Assembly (NCBI RefSeq): GCF_002266465.3
Contig: NZ_CP029427.2
Coordinates: forward strand, 6,326,501-6,390,500
DNA: 64,000 nt
Direction of reading: 5' to 3'
From: Bradyrhizobium symbiodeficiens
GTDB taxonomy: Bacteria; Pseudomonadota; Alphaproteobacteria; Rhizobiales; Xanthobacteraceae
Part shown: piece after piece, positions 57,570 to 64,000 of the stretch
How the letters are laid out: every line of letters starts with the position of its first letter
Numbering within the stretch: position 1 is the stretch's first letter
Position numbers and translations under genes: made by a program
Notes under the pieces: generated by a model
What the model was told of the DNA's origin: nothing
Databases searched by the model: none
What the model saw: only the letters and a program-made list of their open reading frames with translations

Positions 57570-57964
57570 GCCGGAACGGCTTCGCTGATGTCGTCGTCGA
57601 TCTCGTCGTCCAGCGGTGCGAGCACCGAGAGCGGCTTGGTCGACAGCGTGATCGGCTTGCGCCCGCCCGACAGCGACGGCGAGGATTTCGCCCTGCTTTC
57701 GCGCGACAGCGCATAGAGCGTCGAGCCGACGCGGCCGCCGTTCTCGATCAGGTCGCGCTCGTTACAGCTTCCCGCGATCGCGACCGCCAGTGAATGCAGA
57801 TGGCTGCGGCGATAGCAGAACAGCGCCAGCTTCGCGCGTGCGTCTGGGGAAACACTCTCAACCAACCTCGGCAGGCCGCTCTCGCTGGCGCGATACATCT
57901 CGCCAAGGAGTTCGTCCTGAACCGGGCAGAAATCGCTTTCAAAGGCGTCGCGGCTTGAAAACAT
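57566..57964 (-). CDS. Hypothetical protein
   Basis: 132 residues, MFSSRDAFESDFCPVQDELL at the start, no known domain. The first half is helical with CYRRSHLHSLAVAIAGSCNERDLIENGG, and the end is acidic (LAPLDDEIDDDISEAVPA). Base composition matches neighbours. Its stop overlaps the YkgJ stop by four bases on the opposite strand. Probably a real, lineage-specific gene. Confidence 0.6.
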   Translation of the reverse strand: MFSSRDAFESDFCPVQDELLGEMYRASESGLPRLVESVSPDARAKLALFCYRRSHLHSLAVAIAGSCNERDLIENGGRVGSTLYALSRESRAKSSPSLSGGRKPITLSTKPLSVLAPLDDEIDDDISEAVPA

Positions 57965-58097
57965 TGCAGTTCTCCCTCGACGACGAAGATGCAGCGCAAT
58001 TCTCTAATGAAAGGTTAACCACCCTGCCCGGTAGTCACCCGGTGTGCTTGCGCGCGCGCCGCGAATCAGAGGCGCTGGCCGGGACTGCGGTTGCGGC

Positions 58098-58209
58098 AAT
58101 CCTTCGAGACGCCCGCCTTTGGCGGGCCCTCAGGATGAGGAATTGGTTCGCGGCGAGATCCCAAACTCTCATGGTGAGGAACGCCGCCTGACGGCGCGCC
58201 TCGAACCAT
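58098..58209. repeat. Palindromic island, TTCGAGACGCCCGCC family
   Basis: GCCCGCCTTTGGCGGGC and the AACGCCGCCTGACGGCGCGCC hairpin are enclosed by TTCGAGACGC and GCGCGCCTCGAA, with CCTCAGGATGAGG and CTCATGGTGAGG inside. Between two minus-strand genes. This CCTCAGGATGAGG type is common between rhizobial genes. Confidence 0.82.
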
Positions 58210-58239
58210 GAAGTCCGAGCAGCCAAACTGGGCCGGCCC

Positions 58240-58626
58240 TCAGTTCGCCGCCATGAAGATGGACAAGCCGAAGCCGGTGAGGTGGTGCAGCGCCTGGTCG
58301 ACGCCGATCAGGGTCCAGAACCAGGGATGCGCAAGGTCGACCCCGAAATTTGCCGAGACCAGCCCCTTGGCGCGGTCGATCGTGATGTGGATCACGAAGT
58401 CGATGAAGGCCACGAACCAGAATTTCGGCGCCACGATCAGGATCAGCGGCAGCGCAACCGCAAGGTGAATCAGGCAATGCACCAGAAGCGGCAGGGCCCA
58501 GCCGTGCTTCTGGTCCTTGCCGTGCGCCATCCAGGCGGTCTGTAGGACGAAATCGGCGATGATGTGCTTGAAGGTGAGCAGCAACATCCAGCCAATGAGC
58601 GCTTCGACCGGAACCGCCGATGACAT
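58240..58626 (-). CDS. DUF3307 family membrane protein
   Basis: 128 residues from MSSAVPVEALIGWMLLLTF; ten codons more upstream are open. Three to four hydrophobic segments. KHIIADFVLQTAWMAHGKDQ, LPLLVHCLIHLAVALPL, IDFVIHITIDRAKG and LIGVDQALHHLTGFG, with repeated His residues at segment ends, fit the DUF3307 pattern. Function is unknown. Confidence 0.82.
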   Translation of the reverse strand: MSSAVPVEALIGWMLLLTFKHIIADFVLQTAWMAHGKDQKHGWALPLLVHCLIHLAVALPLILIVAPKFWFVAFIDFVIHITIDRAKGLVSANFGVDLAHPWFWTLIGVDQALHHLTGFGLSIFMAAN

Positions 58627-58990
58627 GGGTGGAAACGACAAGGCCGACGCCCTCATTGAGGTGACAAGAAAAATTGGAGCGTTCAGCGCAACTTCTTCTT
58701 GGACCGGTCAAATCGCCGGGACCTCTGATTTATGACATCTCCCGTGTCGGAATGCAGCCGGGGGAACCGGAAAATCGCCAAGTGTGGCTAACCGGTGATA
58801 GGATGCCCTTTCGCCGAGGCCGCGACGAGTAAGGTTACCCTCGGCTCGAAATTTGCATTCCGGACTTGGCGCGCTATCATTGCCGGCACAGATTATCGTT
58901 CTTTTTTCAGAGCTTTAGGAATTGCAGGGCACCCGCCGCGATCACGTCCGCGAGCTGCTCGTCACCCGAGAATAAGGCCAGAGTGCTGCC
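58627..58990. other. Intergenic stretch, no gene seen
   Basis: About 360 bases between the divergent DUF3307 and TAXI genes. No supported frame, no strong dyad and no repeat family member was seen. It has short AT-rich runs (TTTTTTC near 58905) and presumably holds both promoters. Confidence 0.6.
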
Positions 58991-60436
58991 ATGAGTACTG
59001 AAGGCCCCACCGCATCTCCGATCGAGCCGCCGCCGCGGCGCCCCAAGGTGATCAAGACCAATCAGCAACAGGTCTTCCTCTACGTCGTGCTGACCCTGCT
59101 GCTGTCGCTCGCCACCGTCTGGGGCGGCCGCGCCCTGCTGCACAATTCGGAGACGCTGACCTTTGCCGTCGGCGCCCCCAACAGCGACGAGGCGCTGTTC
59201 GCGGCCAAGCTCGCCACGGTGCTGGAGACCAACGCCTCGCGCTTCCGGATCAAGGTCGTCAACAACCCCGACAACGCCAAGGCGCTCGCGCAGTTCGACC
59301 GCAAGCAGGCCGATCTCGCCGTGCTGCGCACCGACGCCAAGGTGCCGCTGCGGGCGCGCACGCTCGCGATCCTCGAGCACGATCTCGTGCTTCTGCTTGG
59401 TCCCGGCAACAAGAAAATCAAGTCGATCGCCGAGCTGAAGAAAAAGAAGATCGCCGTTCTCGCCGAGAGCGAAGCCTCGCTCGCCTTCGTCCGCAGCATG
59501 CTCGACATCCCCGACGGTCCGGACGCCGCCAAGATCCAGATTGCGCCGCAGGGCGCAACGCTCGACAAGTTGTTTGCGCCGTCGAACGGCTTTGGCGCGG
59601 TGATCGCCATCGTCCATGCCTCCAGGGCTGTCAGGGACAAGACCTATGAGCAGGTCGCCAAGCGCGGCGGCTTCACGCTCAACGCGATCGACGAGGCCAA
59701 GGCGCTGGCGCGCAGGCTTCCCGGCATTTCCAGCGAGACGCTGACGGCGGGCACGCTATCGACCTCGCCGCAAATTCCCGACGACGACCTCGACACGATC
59801 GGGCTCGAATGGCTGCTGGTTACGCAATCCAGGATGTCTCCGACCACAGCTGGCGAGCTGGCGCGCACGATCTTCGAGAACAAATCCGCACTCGGGCTCG
59901 ACAACGGCTTTGCTACCAGAATCGAGCCGGCCTCGACAGAGAAGGACGCCTTCGTGATGGCGCACCAAGGGGCGGCCGACTACATCAACGACGATACCAA
60001 GTCGTTCATGGATAAGTACAGCGACCTGATGTATCTGGGCGCCGTCGCGCTCAGCGTCATCGGATCGATCTTCGCGGCGATCTACGCCAAGATCACCCGC
60101 ATCGCGCCGGAGAAGGCCAGCGAGCTCTCCACCGCCATCCTCGACGTCGGCGAGCGGATCGAGCACGCCCACTCTCTGGACCAACTCGAATGTCTCCAGG
60201 ACGAGCTGGAGGGCATCCTGCGCGGCGCCGTCATCGGCCTGAGGGACGGCACGATCAGTACCGACGGGCTCGACACCTTCAAGCTCGGCTACGAATTCGT
60301 CCGCGACGAGATCGGCATGCGCCGCGACCATCTGAAGCGCCATGCCGGCGAAACCGAAAAGACGGTGCGCGATGCCGGCCTTGCCCAGCACGACGACAGC
60401 AATGTCGTGGTGGTGAAGACCGCCCAGAGCGCCTGA
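58991..60436 (+). CDS. Membrane-anchored TAXI-family solute-binding protein
   Basis: 481 residues. A short cytoplasmic N-terminus and one membrane segment (about 28-48, VFLYVVLTLLLSLATVW) precede a periplasmic TAXI domain (55-335; LTFAVGAPNSDEALFAAKLA, IKVVNNPDNAKALAQFDRKQ, KKKIAVLAESEASL). A second membrane segment (about 345-368, MYLGAVALSVIGSIFAAIYA) leads to a cytoplasmic tail of about 110 residues with LECLQDELEGILRGAV. Normal TAXI proteins are secreted and work with a TRAP permease; none is here. The two-segment layout looks more like a sensor or a channel partner than a transporter part. Confidence 0.82.
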   Translation: MSTEGPTASPIEPPPRRPKVIKTNQQQVFLYVVLTLLLSLATVWGGRALLHNSETLTFAVGAPNSDEALFAAKLATVLETNASRFRIKVVNNPDNAKALAQFDRKQADLAVLRTDAKVPLRARTLAILEHDLVLLLGPGNKKIKSIAELKKKKIAVLAESEASLAFVRSMLDIPDGPDAAKIQIAPQGATLDKLFAPSNGFGAVIAIVHASRAVRDKTYEQVAKRGGFTLNAIDEAKALARRLPGISSETLTAGTLSTSPQIPDDDLDTIGLEWLLVTQSRMSPTTAGELARTIFENKSALGLDNGFATRIEPASTEKDAFVMAHQGAADYINDDTKSFMDKYSDLMYLGAVALSVIGSIFAAIYAKITRIAPEKASELSTAILDVGERIEHAHSLDQLECLQDELEGILRGAVIGLRDGTISTDGLDTFKLGYEFVRDEIGMRRDHLKRHAGETEKTVRDAGLAQHDDSNVVVVKTAQSA

Positions 60437-60644
60437 CGGCACGCCGGCCGGCCGCCCCTTGCTCTTTTGTCCCGGACAAGCTGCAGCGCCCAAAGGCGTT
60501 GCGGCGCAGAGTCGGGACCCGAACGCCGCGGCGCAGATAGAGCCTTCCCCCTCGTTGACGGCCTCCGCACAGGCAGGCACTTTGGCGCCGCCGTCCCAGC
60601 AGGGACCTCGTAAGACCAGTCCCGATACCGAGCCGCCTTCCCGC

Positions 60645-61751
60645 ATGTCCAAGCCGCTGACTACCGCTCTGGCCCAGTTCACGGCCGCCACGGCCGGCCG
60701 CAACATGACCAAGGCGGCCTATGTCGCGGTGACCGCCGGCGTGCTCAGCATGGTGCTGCTGACGGACAGGCGGGCCGACGAGGCGCACAAGTGGGTCAGC
60801 GGCCTGCTCTGGACCTGCCTCGCCTATTTCGTGTTCGAATGGCTGGTCCGGCTGCGCCATATGGCGCGGCAGGGGCGGCTGTCGCTCTATGTGTCCTCCT
60901 CGGCCGGGCTGGTCGATGCGATCGGGGCGCTGTCCGTGCCGGTCGCGCTTCTCCTTGGCGCCGAGCCCAGAACGGCCTGGCTGCTGAGCGTGCTCTGGGT
61001 GCTGAAGGTGGTGCCGGGCATTCCCGGCCTGCGGCAGCTTCGCCGCGTGCTGGTGCTGGAATCGGGCCCGCTGCTCAGCGTGCTCGTGATCTTCCTGATG
61101 GTGGTCTTCCTCGCCTCCGTCGCCGAATATTTCCTGGAGCGGGACGTGCAGCCACAGACCTTCGGCAGCGTGCCGGCCGCGCTGTGGTGGGCGGTAGTCA
61201 CCTTGACGACGACAGGCTATGGCGACGCCGTGCCGGTCACGCCGCTCGGGCGCTTGGTGGCGGCCGCAGTAATGATCTCGGGCCTCGGCGTGTTCGGCCT
61301 CTGGACCGGTATCCTGGCGACAGGATTTGCCGCCGAGACGCGGCGCGACAATTTCCTCAGGACCTGGGAGGCCGTCAGCAAGGTGCCGTTCTTCGCGGCC
61401 CTCGGACCCTCCGCGATTGCCGACGTCACCCACATGCTGCGGACCATGGAGCTGCCGGCGCGCACTTTGGTCATCCGCAAGGGCGCGCAGGGCGACTGCA
61501 TGTATTTCATCGCGGCCGGCGAGGTCGAGGTCGACCTGCCCGGCAAGAAGGTGCAACTCGGCGAAGGCGCATTCTTCGGCGAGATGGCGCTGCTCGGCAA
61601 CAACATGCGCGGCGCCAATGTCTCGACCACGAAAGTGTCGCGGCTTCTGGTGCTCGACCTCGTCGACTTCCGCGTGCTGATGGCACGGCATCCCGATCTC
61701 GCGGAGACCATCGACGCCGAGGCGAAACGGCGCGCACTCGAAAACAGGTAA
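60645..61751 (+). CDS. Cyclic nucleotide-gated potassium channel (MloK1-like)
   Basis: 368 residues from MSKPLTTALAQFTAATAGR; the frame is open about 62 codons more upstream (TTG at 60459). Six membrane segments with few S4 charges lead to the selectivity filter TLTTTGYGDAVPVTPLG (TTTGYGD 188-194). The C-terminal cyclic nucleotide-binding domain has GDCMYFIAAGEVEVDLPG, GEGAFFGEMALLG and the phosphate-binding Arg322 in MRGANVST. MloK1 of Mesorhizobium (355 residues) is gated by cAMP. It follows the TAXI protein by 208 bases on the same strand. Confidence 0.9.
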   Translation: MSKPLTTALAQFTAATAGRNMTKAAYVAVTAGVLSMVLLTDRRADEAHKWVSGLLWTCLAYFVFEWLVRLRHMARQGRLSLYVSSSAGLVDAIGALSVPVALLLGAEPRTAWLLSVLWVLKVVPGIPGLRQLRRVLVLESGPLLSVLVIFLMVVFLASVAEYFLERDVQPQTFGSVPAALWWAVVTLTTTGYGDAVPVTPLGRLVAAAVMISGLGVFGLWTGILATGFAAETRRDNFLRTWEAVSKVPFFAALGPSAIADVTHMLRTMELPARTLVIRKGAQGDCMYFIAAGEVEVDLPGKKVQLGEGAFFGEMALLGNNMRGANVSTTKVSRLLVLDLVDFRVLMARHPDLAETIDAEAKRRALENR

Positions 61752-61763
61752 AAGGAGACGAGA

Positions 61764-62549
61764 ATGTCGGACATCACCGACGCAGCCACCAGCCCCGTGC
61801 TCGAACGCGACGGCGCACGCGCCACCATCCGCCTCAACCGGCCCAAGCATCTCAACCGCCTGCAGGCCGAGGACCTCGCAGAGCTTGTCAAGTTGTTCGA
61901 CCAGGTCGAGGCCGATCCTGCGATCCGCGTGCTGGTGCTGACCGGTACCGGCCGCGCCTTCTCCGCGGGCTACGACCTCAATTCGGTCGCCGAGCGCGCG
62001 GTGAGCGCAAACGCGCAGCCGAGCGCGGGCTCCGCCTTCGAGGTGGTCGTCAACCGTCTGGAGGATTTGGGCGTGCCGACGATCTGCCGGCTCAACGGCG
62101 GCGTCTATGGCGGCTCGACCGATCTCGCACTCGCCTGCGATTTCCGCATCGGCATCGACACCGCCGAGATGTTCATGCCGGCGGCGCGGCTCGGGCTGCA
62201 CTATTACCGGAGCGGCATGAAGCGCTACGTGACGCGACTCGGCGTCGACAATGCGAAGAAGCTGTTCCTAACGGCTCAGAAGATCAGCGCGCCGGAGATG
62301 CTGCGCATCGGCTATCTCACCGCGATGGTGCCCGAGGAGACGCTCGACGAGGAAGTCGACAAGCTCGCGAATATCCTCGCCGGCAACGCGCCCCAAGCGA
62401 TGCGCGGCATGAAGCGCGCGATCAACGAATTCGCCCGCGGCGAGCTCGATGAAGCCGCCGCCGACCAGCGTCACCGCGACAGCATGCGCGGCGACGAGAT
62501 CAAGGAAGGCATCAAGGCGTTCGCAGAGAAGCGAGCGCCGCGGTTTTGA
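61764..62549 (+). CDS. Enoyl-CoA hydratase/isomerase-like protein with altered active site
   Basis: 261 residues. The crotonase frame is clear from LNRPKHLNRLQAEDLAELV and FSAGYDLNSV to LNGGVYGGSTDLALACDFRIG. The catalytic glutamate position reads AEMFMPAARLGLHYYRSGM, Ala in place of Glu, and the second Glu position is Lys in NAKKLFLTAQ. A normal hydratase is therefore unlikely; isomerase, hydrolase or a non-catalytic role is possible. It starts 12 bases past the channel gene, an odd pairing. Confidence 0.85.
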   Translation: MSDITDAATSPVLERDGARATIRLNRPKHLNRLQAEDLAELVKLFDQVEADPAIRVLVLTGTGRAFSAGYDLNSVAERAVSANAQPSAGSAFEVVVNRLEDLGVPTICRLNGGVYGGSTDLALACDFRIGIDTAEMFMPAARLGLHYYRSGMKRYVTRLGVDNAKKLFLTAQKISAPEMLRIGYLTAMVPEETLDEEVDKLANILAGNAPQAMRGMKRAINEFARGELDEAAADQRHRDSMRGDEIKEGIKAFAEKRAPRF

Positions 62550-62582
62550 GAGAGCAGTTGGGAGTGCGAGCGCGCATCCACA

Positions 62583-62745
62583 CTCCGCTGTCGTCCCGGG
62601 GCACCGCGAAGCGATGAGCCCGGGACCCATAACCACAGGGCGAACTTTTTGCGCAACAGGGGTCACTCCGAATCCCCGTCACCACATCTCCCTGTGGTTA
62701 TGGGTCCCGGGCTCGCGCTACGCGCGCCCCGGGACGACAGCGGAG
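62583..62745. repeat. Large palindromic island, GTCGTCCCGGGG family
   Basis: Outer arms CTCCGCTGTCGTCCCGGGG and CCCCGGGACGACAGCGGAG (19 bases) and inner 22-base arms at 62619-62640 and 62690-62711 (CCCGGGACCCATAACC and its partner GGTTATGGGTCCCGGG) are perfect. The loop contains GGGGTCACTCCGAATCCCC. It is a relative of the 20863 and 23874 islands, and the most intact one here. Confidence 0.92.
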
Positions 62746-62761
62746 ATTGAGGCGCGCCTGG

Positions 62762-63403
62762 TTACTCTATAGCCTTCGCATGCTGCGCGGCCATCTCGGC
62801 GTCGGCCGCAGCGATCCGCTGGAAGGCCGGCCGCGACGTCATGCGTTCGGCATAGCGGACGAAGACGTCCTTCTTCGGCACGATCCCGAACATCATCGTC
62901 CAGTTGAACCCGACACCCCACAGCACATCCGCGGCCGTCATGCGCTCGCCGAGCAGATACGGACCCTTCGACAGCTGCGCTTCCAGCGCGCCGAGCATGA
63001 TGTCGTAGTCGGCGTAGGGCGACTGCGTGATCGGCGCCGGCTCGCGCTGCATGAACTTGTCGATCAGCGCCGGCTCGAAGGATGAGCCGGCATAGGCGAT
63101 CCAGCGCAGATAGGGCCCGCGCAACGGATCGTTCAGCGCGGGCGTCAGACCTGCCTGCGGGAAGAGATCGGCGAGATAGATGGTGATCGCAACCTGCTCG
63201 GTCACCAGGGCACCGCCGTGGCTGATCGCCGGGACCTTGCCGAGCGGATTGATGGCGAGATAAGCGGGCTGGCGCTGCTCGCCGGCCTTCATGTTGAGAA
63301 CATGCAGATCGTAGGGCGCGCCCAGTTCCTCCAGCAGCACCCGCGTGCCGGTGGCGCGGCTTTGCGGCGAGTAATACAGGGTAACGCGGTTCGAATCGGT
63401 CAT
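62762..63403 (-). CDS. Glutathione S-transferase family protein
   Basis: 213 residues from MTDSNRVTLYYSPQSRATG. Thioredoxin-like half with SRATGTRVLLEELGAPY (activating Ser in SPQSRA), NPLGKVPAI and LVTEQVAITIYLADLFP; helical half with LLGERMTAADVLWGVGFNW. It faces a WYL-type regulator across an 86-base spacer holding a perfect dyad. It resembles the GST at 10357 less than typical YfcG/theta-type enzymes. The substrate is unknown. Confidence 0.9.
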   Translation of the reverse strand: MTDSNRVTLYYSPQSRATGTRVLLEELGAPYDLHVLNMKAGEQRQPAYLAINPLGKVPAISHGGALVTEQVAITIYLADLFPQAGLTPALNDPLRGPYLRWIAYAGSSFEPALIDKFMQREPAPITQSPYADYDIMLGALEAQLSKGPYLLGERMTAADVLWGVGFNWTMMFGIVPKKDVFVRYAERMTSRPAFQRIAAADAEMAAQHAKAIE

Positions 63404-63449
63404 GGCAAATCCTATCTGGCCTGCTGGCGATGGCGCAGCTTGTAGCGGG

Positions 63450-63478
63450 CCATACCTGACATCCTGTGTCAGGTATGG
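63450..63478. promoter_or_regulatory. Operator of the second WYL regulator / GST divergon
   Basis: CCATACCTGACA and TGTCAGGTATGG are perfect 12-base arms around TCCTG. It sits 46 bases before the GST start and 11 before the regulator start. The core ACATCCTGT is shared with the site at 56462-56485. Confidence 0.88.
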
Positions 63479-63489
63479 TTTAAACAATC

Positions 63490-64000
63490 ATGCGCGCGAG
63501 CCGGATGTTGTCGATCCTCACCACCCTCCAGGCCAGGGGGCAGGTCACCGCGCCTGAACTCGCGGAGGCCTGCGAGGTCTCGGTCCGCACGATCTATCGC
63601 GACATCGACGCGCTCGCCGCGTCCGGCGTTCCCGTCTACGCCGACCGCGGCGCGGAAGGCGGCTATCGGCTGCTCGACGGCTATCGCGTGCGGCTGAACG
63701 GCCTGTCACCGAGCGAGGCCGAGACGCTGTTTCTGGCGGGCTTGCCGGGCCCGGCGGCGGCGCTCGGGCTGGATGCGGCAATGATTGCCGCGCAAAACAA
63801 GCTGATGGCGGCGCTGCCGGTCCACCTGCGCCAGGATGCCGGCCGGATGCAGGAACGGTTTCATCTGGACGCGCCGGGCTGGTTCGGCGAGGCCGAAGAG
63901 CCGAAGCATCTGCGCACGATTGCGGGCGCCGTGTTGCGCGGGACGCTGATCAAGATCCGCTATCAGAGCTGGCGCGCGGAGAAGCAGCGTCGCCTCGCGC
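63490..64000 (+). CDS. YafY/WYL family transcriptional regulator, 3' end outside window
   Basis: 170 residues are visible from MRASRMLSILTTLQARGQV. The HTH_11 domain (TAPELAEACEVSVRTIYRDIDALAASGV) is followed by GAEGGYRLLDGYRVRLNGLSPSEAETLFLAG, the linker to a WYL domain whose start (IKIRYQSWRAEKQRR) is seen at the window edge. It is divergent from a GST gene with the strong dyad between. It is a paralogue of the regulator at 56529. Confidence 0.9.
   Translation, partial: MRASRMLSILTTLQARGQVTAPELAEACEVSVRTIYRDIDALAASGVPVYADRGAEGGYRLLDGYRVRLNGLSPSEAETLFLAGLPGPAAALGLDAAMIAAQNKLMAALPVHLRQDAGRMQERFHLDAPGWFGEAEEPKHLRTIAGAVLRGTLIKIRYQSWRAEKQRRLA

Noticed and set aside
60279..62201. A 640-codon antisense frame across the channel and crotonase-like genes
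   Set aside because: The sense frames have clear motifs (TTTGYGD, crotonase blocks); the antisense protein has none.

Overview
The window is about 64 kb of high-GC DNA with the gene content and intergenic repeats of a Bradyrhizobium-like alphaproteobacterium (Rhizobiales, close to Rhodopseudomonas). Pointers are a membrane-anchored CycM cytochrome c of the exact family length, a pim-type dicarboxylate operon, several Liv-type ABC transporters, and many palindromic islands between genes. No insertion sequence, prophage, tRNA, rRNA or CRISPR array was seen. The assignment to a lineage is an inference from gene content.

Layout. 1-5 kb: the end of a Tat-exported peptide-type binding protein gene, cycM, kdsB (lipopolysaccharide KDO activation), pheA (phenylalanine synthesis) and a flavin monooxygenase. 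5-10 kb: metF-metH, the methyl-cycle pair. 10-17 kb: a mixed stretch with a glutathione transferase, two small proteins of unknown role, a GNAT acetyltransferase, glpK, a DUF559 nuclease-like gene inside repeats, and an MBOAT/SGNH O-acetylation pair. 17-26 kb: a minus-strand operon of the pim type (trifunctional hydratase/dehydrogenase, CoA ligase, thiolase, two acyl-CoA dehydrogenases, SDR) for dicarboxylate or fatty-acid beta-oxidation, divergent from an IclR regulator. 27-36 kb: livGFHM followed by four tandem paralogous periplasmic binding proteins, three of them with strong terminators of their own.

36-55 kb: a glycerate kinase, then a probable phenylpropanoid/aromatic-acid region. It holds a MarR regulator divergent from a Liv transporter with a fused LivM-LivG subunit, pobA (4-hydroxybenzoate to protocatechuate) divergent from a TRAP transporter, and a crotonase / feruloyl-CoA synthase-type ligase / SDR / 4-hydroxybenzoyl-CoA thioesterase operon ending in a CouP-like binding protein. 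A DUF3237 gene and a hicAB toxin-antitoxin pair sit between the TRAP genes and this operon. A proposed route is: cinnamate import, CoA activation, side-chain shortening, thioester hydrolysis to 4-hydroxybenzoate, then PobA.

55-64 kb: two separate glutathione-transferase genes, each divergent from a WYL/YafY-type regulator with related dyad operators; a YkgJ protein; a DUF3307 membrane protein; a TAXI-type binding protein anchored in the membrane with no TRAP permease, next to a cyclic-nucleotide-gated K+ channel; and a crotonase homologue that lacks the usual catalytic glutamate.

The most distinctive features are (1) roughly 15 palindromic islands of several families, four of which sit in successive junctions of the pim operon; (2) the two GST/WYL divergons with matching operators; (3) the four-fold binding-protein array; and (4) several clear operator palindromes (IclR, MarR, HicB, LysR types).
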